From Taxillus chinensis (Eukaryota; Streptophyta; Magnoliopsida; Santalales; Loranthaceae): a stretch of 64,000 bases of DNA. The DNA is taken from positions 12,932,498-12,996,497 of the forward strand of contig CM042092.1 in the NCBI GenBank assembly GCA_023512835.1. The letters run 5' to 3'. The notes beneath the pieces are model-generated. The model saw only the letters and a list, made by a program, of their open reading frames with translations. It was not told the DNA's origin and ran no database searches. The position numbers and the translations under genes were made by a program. Each line of letters opens with the position of its first letter. Positions within the stretch are counted from its first letter, which is position 1. This document shows positions 25,824 to 37,000 of this stretch, one piece after another.

Positions 25824-27773
25824 GGCGATGAGACTGAGCGAGAAAAAGGGTGTGTGTCTCTGTTTGTGTGTTGGTGTGTGTTTGTGTGTGTGAGCGAATT
25901 GAAGGAGGCAATGCTGCGAAGGTTGGATTTATAGTGATGAGCGTGGGGAGGGCAAGGCGACAAGTTTGAAAACCCTACTAAATTATGACCGTTGGAGCGG
26001 GGCTTTTTGAAATTCGAATTCGTTAATATTTAGTTGATATATTATTCACTTAATATTACTTCTTTTTATTCATATAGAAAATGTGGCAAGTATTTTTTGC
26101 TATTAAATGAGCATAGAAAATGACAGCAATGTACTATTGATATGTGTCATTAGTTTTCCTCAAACTATGAAAAAACTATTGTGTTTTTGTTCACGATTGT
26201 TTTATACCCTTCTCTGATACCATATTATATCATATTATACCATAACTCTCACAATCAAATTAACATTTTATACCATATTATTATTTTATATATATTTTTA
26301 AAATTTTAATTACACTATAACAAATATATTTTTCATTCCTTTTCTATCCCAACCAAACAATTATTTTACCAATATTTTTTCTTCAACATTTTTTCCACGT
26401 TAAATTCTTCTAACTCTTTTCTACCATTTAGCCAACAAATGATAAATCTATATGTCATCGATATGAGGATAAATATACACAATAAAATGTAAATAGAACA
26501 AGATGAATATAAATAACAACTCATTAACTTATTATGGTTTGATGTTTTAAAGTGAACTACTCTTATCATAACAATTAATTTGAGGTTTAATTTCATGATG
26601 TATTATAATTTACTTTAATAATACTTGTTTGCTTTTATGTAATTAAAATTTTGTGTTAAACTCGTTTATTTATCGCGTTGAGTAATGAACCGTTGAATTG
26701 TGTTATTTAATTAGAATCAACAAGTAATACTATGTATTTTCTCTATTAAAGATATAATTTTATTGAAATATTAAATGTTTTCATTTGATTTTGTTCGAAC
26801 GAAAAATAATGAATAATTTGAACTATGTAATGCATAAAGACAACCCAAAAATCTTGAGGTAAGTAATACACTAATGACCCTTTATGGGTATAAATGATAA
26901 ATGTGTGTGGTCATGTAGCTAAAGCTAAAACGATGTGGTAGTCTGTGTGACCAATAAAAGTATGATGACTAAGATAAAAATGAGTCTTGAGTCCTATATG
27001 AATGGTATAATGCAATAACATTAAAGATCATCAATGATTAGTATAAATAATATTCACACAACCAGATTTAAAGAAAAAGGTAACAATTATCATAACAATC
27101 TAAAAAAACTAAACTACTTTAGTATGTGCATGATAATAAAAAAAACATAGATTTATTTGATAGTGGTCATGCAATCTCACGCGTACCCAAATGACATTAA
27201 TGAAAGGAGTCAAAGAGATTGACCTAAACATGCATCTAAATGTTCTGAATTGTCTTTTAACCCGAGCATAATGAATCTAAACAAGGTTCCAGTAAAAAAA
27301 TTCAGTCTAACATACATATATATGTTGAACACACACACACACACACACACATATACGCACACACGTGCAGCACGCGTGACGCGTTGCTTGCTTATTTCTC
27401 ATTTTCGTAAGTTCCCACCCAGCGAAAACTTGACAAACCCAACGCGCCCATTTTCGCAGGAGCGATCCCCTGTCAGTCCCTATCCGCTGAGGTGAATTGT
27501 TCTTGTAAAAATAAAACCCTAGATCATGAAATATCACCAAATCCGACCGATCGAAAATCAAATCCCTAGCGCCAACCCATCTCTTCGTGGTGCCATGTTC
27601 TTTGCCGGTGGATGATACCGAAACAACGGCGAAGTGGAGAAGAATAGTAGAGTAGAATCCGATTCGTCTACACCCTTTTGCGATTTTGATTTTGATTTTG
27701 TCAGGGCTTTGAACTGGCCTAGTTACACTCCCAGTGACGGTTAGAGAGAGAGAGAGAGAGAGAGAGGTTAGTG
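25824..27773. promoter_or_regulatory. Divergent intergenic region of the SAP-like and PWWP genes
   Basis: The two genes are transcribed away from each other from this 1.95-kb spacer. The SAP-like side has TG/TC-rich 5' UTR sequence (25840-25900). The PWWP side has a (CA)n tract at 27331-27351 and a (GA)n tract directly before the start codon. The middle is AT-rich (about 26020-27250) and shows no gene. Confidence 0.5.
27742..27767 (+). promoter_or_regulatory. (GA)n tract in the 5' leader of the PWWP gene
   Basis: About 12 GA units end a few bases before the ATG at 27774. GA repeats near plant start sites are known binding sites for BASIC PENTACYSTEINE factors; whether this one is used is unknown. 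Confidence 0.45.
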
Positions 27774-30700
27774 ATGATGAGGTGTAAAGTGGGACCAATC
27801 GTTTGGGTGCGACGGAGAAACGGGACGTGGTGGCCCGGGAAGACGCTTGGCCCCGACGAGTTCCCGGATTCTATTCATCACATGTCGTCACGAAGGGGGA
27901 CTCCTATCAAGCTCCTCGGCAGTGAGAGCGCCAGTGTGTAAGTTCAGCACAACCCCCCCCCCCCCCCCGGTTGGGATAAAATTGCAAGATTGATTAATTT
28001 AAGTTTCGTATTTGTGTATTTCGTGGTATGATTTGGGTATTGGACAATAGGAGTTCGTGGCAATTGAAACTTGACATTGCATCACATAGCCCCCATCAAT
28101 ATAAATAAATAGGTAAATAAATTTGTGAAGAGGCATCTGTGCTGTGCTTTTGGAGGTATTTGTCTATTTGGTGGGTGTTTGGGGGAGTTTATATAGTGCT
28201 TATTTACAAACAACTCTTTTAAACCCTAAAGTGTTTTGTCAAGATGAAACATATATTTTTCTATAAACCCTAGCGACAGTCCATCTGGAACTCTACTTGA
28301 GTAGCGTACGATGACAAAACATATATTTTTGTCAATGCGAATTTATGTTCCTTCAAAATATTCACTTTCGAGGGATGGTTTCTTTTCATTTTTATTAGAC
28401 TTAAAAGCTCTATTTTAAGAATTGCTCTTCACCAGATTGTGTTTTGTGTCGTGTGCCTTTTTAGGGACTGGTACAATCTGGAGACCTCAAAGCGAGTGAA
28501 AGCATTTCGATGTGGTGATTTTGATGAATGTATTGAAAACGCTGAATCCATCAGGAGCAGCATCCCTACAAAGAAAATAGAGAAGTATGCACGTCGAAAA
28601 GATGCTATTATACATGCACTTGAACTTGAAAAGCAAATGTCTGATAACAAAAGTGGGAAATTAGGTATTGCCTCTTCTTTTCCAAGCTTTAAATTGTTAG
28701 ATGAGAAATAAAACACATTTTGAAAGTTTTAGAAATGAAAATGGAAGTTTTGGAACTTTCAAACTGATAAATGAAAAAAAGCTGAATTTTATCCTTTAAG
28801 GATGATGTTCTGATTAGGACTCAACTTGTGCAGAAAACAGAACAGGGAAATTATCTGAGTTCTAAAAATCCTTCCATTAATATTCAGAGGATGTGGTTTT
28901 ATCAAAAGGAAAGAAACTTATTGCGGGCCTGAATGTGGGATTGTTTTTCAAAATTGGGATGTGTGTTGCCCTCATGTTCAAGTAATGTAGTAATGCATCT
29001 CTCTGTCTCTCTTTCTCTCTGAATTGAAGATTGAATGATAGTACTGTTTCTGTGTCAGGAACATATCGAGTGTCAAAGAGCAAATGTGGCAGTAGTGCTG
29101 CTTGTGTGTCAGGAACATATCGAGCAACAAGGAGCAAATGTGGCAATAGTGCTGTTTCTGTTTCAAGGAAGGTGCTGACAGGAGTTACATCTCGATCAAG
29201 AAGCAAATGTGTGTACTTGCCTGCAAAGTCTATTGACTATTTACACCGTAAGAAAAATTCTCCTATCCAGATGAAAATTTCACATTGTCAAGCTAGGGTT
29301 GGCAATTGTGGCTCTCCTCCTAGTTGCTCAATTAGAGGAAAGTTTTCTGAATCTACAGGAGATGATGAATCTGATTCTTCTAAGACTCAGTCTTTGGACT
29401 CAAAAGCAGAAGAGATGACCATATTGACAGGTTAAATTCTACTCATTCTTATTCTTTTATTTACAGGTGTTTTTCTTTGCATTACTTTTATTACTTTACG
29501 TTTGTTCTGTACTTTTGCTATAAGCAATTCCTGCCTTTTGTTTTGAAATTCCCTTGGCTCTTCAGCAGAAAATTATCTGTTATCATATATGCACCTGACA
29601 AACACTCTCACACACTTATTGTTGACATAATTTCCCTTTAATAATGTATTGAGCCTTTCTGTTCTTTTGGTGTTTTCATAAATACAAACTTTATCTCTTC
29701 CCTTGCCATCCTAGAATGAATCTCTTCAGTCTTTTCTATTGTTTTCCTGTGTTATATTTGTTGAAATGGTTGCCCATGTTTAAATCTCAGATTTAACATT
29801 ATAATTTCAATATGTAATCACAAAGATTTCTATTAAAATAGTAATATTGCACCCATAGAAATTATGTTTCTTGGTCCTTCCCCATCACTGCAGGATAACC
29901 AAAAACTTATCAACTACCAATTTTCATCCTTCAGTGTGTGTGTGTACTGATATAAAATGTTAATAGTATTTTAATTATTTTTTATTTCCCTAATTCTGAT
30001 TTATATTTAGTTTAGAATATCAAAGTGCTCAAGTCCTATTTCTTGAGACCCTTCCACATTTCACGCGGTAACAAATGCTACATGCCTCTGTCAATATTTA
30101 ATATGATATTTCCAATAAATCATACTGAAATCATCTGATTGCTGTTACTGTCTGTCTTTTGCGATGCATATGAGGAATTTGCTTGGCATGTTTTAGTAGG
30201 GTGGCCCGTAACAAGTGCGTCGTGATTGATATTTCAAGAATTTATAGATTTGAACTGATGAAAAGGATTGGTTTGTGTGGTATTGTACGAACATTAATGT
30301 TCTATGATAACTAAGAGATCTTTGATTTGATGAAGTGGCCGGGGTGTTGTATTATAAACAAATGATTCAAATAACCCTTAGCTATCATAAGGCATTACTG
30401 TTATCTCAATCCGTGATAGTTGTGGAAGTAGGAAGACCGGATAATCTTAGCCCTTGCATTTTAAAACCAAGAAATCTGTGTGGGCCTAAATTTTGAGCTT
30501 GTAAGTCTCATATTATGATTGCATGACCTGACAAATGCATTTATCTTTTGTGAAAATAATATATAAATTGCTTCTTGTGAATTTAAATTTTTTTGTTGGA
30601 TATTACTGTTTAATTTCTCATTCATGGCAGTTCATGCAAAGCCAGAATACATTAATTATATTAACAATGTTACTAAAAGCCTTGCATTTTCTGCCTGACG

Positions 30701-32272
30701 GCCCTGACCTTCTTCATGAGAATTCTTGACCCGGTATTTTTTTTTTAAACCGAACTCTTTGAAGCCACAATGGTGTTTTATTACTACGGTTACTATTATT
30801 ACTGTTAATTTTTTTTAATAGAAATCTGATCTTGATAAGCTAAGTGGCCAATAACAATGTGATTATCAATTCAGGGTGTTGTAGATTATGTTTAAATTTT
30901 AATGCCTAGCCTATAGTTGACATTTCCATTGTAGCTTTAAACTGTGAAGTGGGAAAACTAGCTTGGTTTTGTTTTTTTTTGAAGTAGCATATCATATATT
31001 GAAGTAAGGTATCGGAATCGTCACTTTCAATTCTGTGGACAAAATTGCTGGCTTTTGGTGGAACACACTACAGCTTTCTGACACCACTTCTAATTCTTTT
31101 AGACGTTTCAGTTGTTTGAAATATGACTTTTTGGTTGACATTTATTCTGATCGTTCTACTTATTAACTTTTTTTTTTTGGGGTTCAGATTCTGCTGTACG
31201 TCTACTGGCTAAACAAAGATCTATGGAAAAATCTGTAGCGCATGGAGAGCATGAAAGTATGAACAACGATGAGCTTTATGAATTGGCAGTTGCAGGTGAT
31301 ACTTCTGCCCTTCATGTGGATGGTTTTGTTTCTGGTGGAAAGGCCAGTGATGAGTTTGATCGATTTGCTACTAGTGATGGTTCTCGCATTGATTTTCATG
31401 GTGCGGTTTCTGTTGGAGGGGGAATGTCTAAATGGCCACTGAAAGGGAAGAGGAAGATTCGTGGCCTCTCTAGGAAGTATGAGAACTTGGATGAGTTGGG
31501 TTGGCCTGATCAACCTGCATTCAAAGGATACGAAGAAAAGACACAAGTGCATTCTGATTCAGTACTTGTTGGTGGCCGTCGTCGACTTGGTGGCAGGATG
31601 AAGTCCATGTTAATAGATGTGGATTTGAAGGTTGCAAGTTATGGAAAGGGGCATGTCCCTATCGTCTCTCTGATGAGCCGGTTAAATGGGGAGCCAATAA
31701 TAGGGCACCCAATCCAAATAGAAGTGTTGGAGGATGGTTCATCTGAGACACTTCTATCAAGAAACGATGATTTTGGCAATGAAGCATTTGATAATGGCAC
31801 AAGTAAAGCACTGCAATCGGTTTGGAAGACTGCGAGAAGGACAAGCAATCGGGCCCCACATTCCCACCCATCTCCCACTTCAGTTGGCGACAAACAGCAC
31901 CCGCCCTTTCATAGTAGGAAAGGTCTGCAATTGAGAAAACTAAATACAGGGAGTGGCTATCACAAGGGCTCTAAGGCGAGAAATATCCCTAGCATTCCTC
32001 AGCCGTCAAGAGATAAGAAGTTGGTTAGGAGGCCACCGAAGAGAGTTTGCTTGTCTCCTGGTCAAAAAAGATCCCTGTCTTCAATTGCTGATGAGCACAA
32101 AATGGTCAGTTATTCAAAACCAAAGAGCAGCGACCAGTATGTGGATAGGCTATTCAAACCTGAGTTGGGAGCTACAACAGCAGCCTGTATCCCAGTTAAA
32201 CTAGTGTTCAACAGGTTGTTTGAGGGGGTTGCTATGCCTCCATCAATAGCTGATCGTTATGGGGACTTGTAA
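27774..32272 (+). CDS. PWWP-domain chromatin protein, 4 exons, 606 aa
   Basis: Exons: 27774-27937, 28465-28664, 29059-29430, 31188-32272; all GT/AG, 1821 nt in frame. The start is the first ATG after an in-frame TGA at 27735. Residues 6 to about 75 form a PWWP domain: VGPIVWVRRRNGTWWPGKTL gives the Trp-Trp-Pro core, followed by SVDWYNLE and KAFRCGDFDECI. PWWP modules bind methylated histone tails and DNA, so a nuclear chromatin role is likely. The rest is low in recognisable domains but has basic patches such as KGKRKIRGLSRKY and a C-terminal LVFNRLFEGVAMPPSIADRY. I recall Arabidopsis At3g03140 as a relative. The exon 3 acceptor at 29059 is required: the pyrimidine-rich site at 29030 would meet a stop at once. 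A 54-bp duplication creates a second identical acceptor at 29113. Confidence 0.87.
29041..29160 (+). repeat. 54-bp tandem duplication spanning a splice acceptor
   Basis: GTGTCAGGAACATATCGAG occurs twice, ending in acceptors before 29059 and 29113, and is followed each time by AGCAAATGTGGCA.TAGTGCTG. A third, degenerate copy continues to about 29212 (SRSRSKCV). The period is 18 codons. Confidence 0.9.
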
Positions 32273-34018
32273 GTTGATATATGGATTATCGAACACAATT
32301 TATGCCTCCATCGATGCCTTCTTCTACTAATCTTCTTACCATAGACACGTACCTCAAGCCCAAAGCATTGAGGGATTGGTCGCCTCTCCTGCATGGTTAG
32401 GCGTAGCTGGTAACAGTTAAATAAGAGAAAACACCAGCATTGAGAACATATTGTTGGAAACTTAGGTGGTGGGACGTTTGTTTTGTTTAACACCAGCATT
32501 TGCGGAGTACGGGATTTCAAGTAAGGGAAGGCAGATACTGTCTGTTGGCTACAGAAAACACGGTGATGGAGAATAAATCTGCAGAGGCTCCTTTTTTTTT
32601 TTTTTTTCCCGCAGATGTCCTGTTGGTGATTGTGCGTTTTACTTCTATGTAAGCTCCATATACTCTCTTTTTTGCTCGTTCCTCTTGTCCATCTTTGAGT
32701 TCTTCGTCAAAATATAATGTCAGTAGGGGTGAGAGGAATCATTGTAGATACCCTTAGTTGGAGCTGTAGTTCCTATAGAATAGTCAAAGTGAAAGTGAAT
32801 ATGGTCACACAAGAACTTTATAGATAATCTTAGTGTACAAGGAGAAGTTGTGATAGAACTATTAAATATATGATCCTTTTGTTGATTATCATTTATCAGT
32901 ATGTTTTAAATCCAGACATCGTAAGGGTGCTCCATCATCGTTTTTTTTTTTTTTTGGTAGTATTCTGCATGCAACATTTGATATACACATCATACAAGTC
33001 ACTTTAGAAACAATAAATTAAAATTTTCAACATGAACTTTGGGCCTTCATACGTGTTGCTATTTTCATTCTTTCCCGAGGAGTCATAAGTTTGAATAAAC
33101 ACGGAGGTTAAATTCAAATGATTCATATTTCGTTTGGCTTGTGCACGCGCTCGATGGCGAATCATGCATTTAAATAAAGGTGTTTATTTAAATCGTACGC
33201 TACATCGACCTCTCATTTTCAAATAACTTTGAACAGTTGCAAAATCAGAAGGATTATCTGTGCCTGAGAAAATGTTTGCCCTTTGCCTGAATGAAAGCTA
33301 AGTTTTCTACTTCGATTACAAATGCCTTGAATGTTATTGTTCATGCTTGCTTCGCTTCATATGGTTCAGGAAACATGAAATATTTTAATTTCAAAAATCT
33401 AATAAATTTAAGCTTATAATTAAAAATTATAAATTGTTTTAACGTTTTTTTAGGATAAAATTTTTACCTTAAAACACACCTTTTCGAAATGATTACCTCT
33501 TCTGAAAACACAATTTTGTTTTCATTATTTACCTTTAATTAAGGGATACTATTTAAATCATTATTTAAATAAAAAAAATTTAAGAAGTTCTTTTTCTTTT
33601 CTATTTTATTTTAACTATCTTAAACTTTCAATACATATTTATATAATAGAATTTTAATCGAATGATTAAAAAATATATAAAAAGACTTGAAAACATGTAA
33701 AATATATTAAACTTATTCTGACCGATTAAATAACAAAATTTAGATTAAATTTAATTCATAAAATATTATATTATATCAAAATTATTTTATCCACTATTAT
33801 TTTATCCACATCACGAGCCATGTGAACCGGTCAGACGAATTCATTTACAGTTCGTTAAAACGTGAGCCTAAACAAAGGCCCGGCCCGTTACACATCCTTA
33901 TGTACAAAAACAATGGGATAGCTGACATCTTCTATCGATGGTCTCCCCAAAACAACCAACATAAAAGTAATAATCAGAGCCATAGGCCGAACAAAACAGT
34001 ATGATCAAAAAAGTGTTC
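32273..34018. other. Intergenic region between convergent genes
   Basis: The PWWP and scramblase genes end towards each other here. The left part (to about 32720) is probably the PWWP 3' UTR. The section 33370-33790 is very AT-rich. A patch at 33805-33895 resembles a dispersed repeat end (ACGAGCC, GGCCCGGCCCG). No gene is supported. Confidence 0.5.
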
Positions 34019-37000
34019 CTATTCTTCACCGGCGATGAATGGAATTCCCCTGAAAAAACAAGAAAACAGGACACCACAGGCACAAAATTATGATCAAAGA
34101 TGCACACATCCAACGATCTATTCATTCACATGCCTCCATAGATGGGCGTAATAGACTAATAGTTAATAACAAGAGCAGTTCTTTAGAAAATTAACAAATG
34201 TACAAAATTGAATTAAACTAAAATGAACTCACCAGCCACCGTGCCTTGAGAAGTAGTCATTATCTAGTGAGACAGCAAGAGCAAGCGCCACCGCCCTCTC
34301 TAACAGAGTCAGTGGACGTGCAACTTCCAAATCTTGAATATTAACCTTCAACACACAACAGTGCACAATTTAAATTATTGAAAACTCGGAAAAAATAACA
34401 TTGATTTGAGATATACATTTTTTTTTATACACTGCTATTAAATTACCCCAGCATGGCCAATTATAGAGGTGGGATTAGAACTTCCAAACCGAATCACATA
34501 CTGACCAGCATCAGTAAATATCTGTGGAACAAAAGGAAAATGATTATTACACTCAGCTTCGAGATAGTAATCTTACCTCCAGTTCACTGGTCCTCATTCC
34601 CAATTGAAATCAGAAAGTTGTCCTCATTCCTCATTTCCCACATAATCTCACGAAGAACTAAACCACACAAAGGAAAAACATCTAATCCTTGGCAATAAAA
34701 TTTGCAAACACCATCTATTGTTCCAAATAATCGGACTTGGGCCTATTTGATATTGTTATTTTATACTGCTGATGTAGTGATTATATTTTTTAAATTTCAA
34801 TTCTCCAGGCTAGCTTTCCAATTACAAAACTAATTTTGTTTGTACACACACGACACACATTTGTATATATAAATCAAAGTTACTTCCTAAAGGGGAAACT
34901 CAAAGCCTCTTGAGTGGCAGTTGAGCTCGAGCCACTCATTCTACTTCAAAATGTCCACCTAACTCAACACATTGAACCCCTTACACAAACAGGGCCATCG
35001 AAACACTCATTACTGGAGTCCAAGTTCAACAAAAATGTTCCTGCTTGACTAACGACTAAAGCAGAAGGATAAGTTGTAAACTCAATTTATGACACTCGCT
35101 CTCACATGAAACAATATTGATAGACACTTCGTAAGTGAATGCTAACATCTAACTAAGAAATATAACAATGTGACACTGCACCAACTGTAAATGAATACTA
35201 GAATGCAATAACCAACCTCAAAGCCAAAACCTCTCCAGTTACGATCAATCTCAGCCAAAACTTCATCATCGGAATCCTTCAGGGTAAACGTCCAATTCCA
35301 AAAACCAGGATTTTCAACCACAGCAAACTGTTTATCCCTGGAATCTAAATGTTAAACAATGATATGAAATCCAAAGATTGGGATTTTCAGCAATTGTGGA
35401 CTGTTCATTCATGCAAATAGCATTTTAGCAACATGTATTTTAAATAACTTCAACAGAATCGTCACACACAAGTACATAATCATGTGCATACAAGTGAATA
35501 CTTTGTTGACATGCATCCATTTTATTACTTTATCCCTTTCAATAGAGGTTTTTTCTACTTCATATTATAAGTCACCGAATTGATTAAAAAAAAAAAGAGA
35601 TAAATATAAAACTTCCATATTACCCGAGATATAAGTCATAGATCCTCCTCCAAAGATGCCATCGTCTGTGAACCATACCAAATTCCTAGAAGCAACGACA
35701 TCTAGAAGCATTTAATATTTTACAAGGCAAATTTAAGAAATTTAATTATATCTTCGTAGGAGACAACCAGAATGCTATTAATTCTCTGCAATTTCACCAT
35801 ACCTGACCGTCAATCTCAGCATAAATAGAGCTGGTTATCCACCAAAATGGCCTACGAATCTAAATGAAATGATAATTACTTTACATTGGAATGATCCTTG
35901 TATGTTAAAACTAAAGAATCAATATATATTCTGTCTTAAATGAAAATTACAGGATTTTATATAATACTTACTGCAAAAAGCTCATTACCCATAGCATCTA
36001 TTACGTATGCAACAAAAGGACGCCTTTGACCGAGTAACTGAAATGGAATAAAAATAAAAACATCAGAAATAAATAATATAGGAGTTTCCACAATATGAGG
36101 CGAATCATCAGTGAAGGCAACTGACACCTTAAATGGTACCATCAAAAGCTTTGTTATTCTATGAGTGGATGGGAAAAGCAAAGGCTTGGGCGAGGGAGAA
36201 AAGGAAACATTCTTACACAAATAGATAGTGTACAAGTTGTGTGGAGCTGTGGAGAAGAAAAAGAAAGGGCTTTGGGAATTAAAACCGCTGCTGTCTGGGC
36301 TTGTGGAACAATTTTGGATTTTAGCATAGGGAGCAAGAGCGGGCTTAAAAAGAGTAGGACCCCTGGGGATGTATGCTGGGTTGTTCTTTTTTGGGTATGA
36401 GTTGTTTTTCAAAATCTGGGGGAAACTGAGAGACAAACTCGGCCTGATGTATGACTGCTCCCAGAGTCCCTAACAAAGGGAAGGCGATAAAACTGTCTAA
36501 AGAATCAATACATGGGCAGAGGACAAGTGGTTGGTGAGGTAGATAGACATGACTGAACCCAAAAAAGAATATGTATGGGACAATATTAATCAACATATCA
36601 CATAAAACAAGAAGCTCATATTATTTATTATATTTATAGGTGGTGCAGAAGATTAAAAAATAATGTCATTGAAATTTGAAGGGATTAAATGGAAAAACGA
36701 ACCTGTCTAACAAGTGCATTACTCTTTTCACGAATAAAGCCTGCAGGCTGGAAAACATTGAGCATTCAGAAATTAAGTGAAAAGACAAGCCGTATGTGTA
36801 AAGCAAAATTCTTCTCATGTCAGCACTCAGGAGAAATGTAATGGAGTTGTTACTAACTGACTGAGGAGAGCACACATCTAGTATTGAATATCGATTTTCC
36901 TGGATCATCAATGAACGCAATTACTAATGAGGACATAAACTGAACACATAAAAGCAATTAAAGAAATAAAGCGTGTGCACAGACTGTAATTAAAAAACCT

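Noticed and set aside
28985..29030. Pyrimidine-rich tract with an AG before 29030 as exon 3 acceptor of the PWWP gene
   Set aside because: With the exon 2 donor at 28664 it gives an immediate TGA. The AG before 29059 keeps frame and has a good context.
35957..36436. 159-codon minus-strand frame in the scramblase gene
   Set aside because: Only 35972-36037 is the real exon 5 (in this frame); the rest is read-through into intron sequence.
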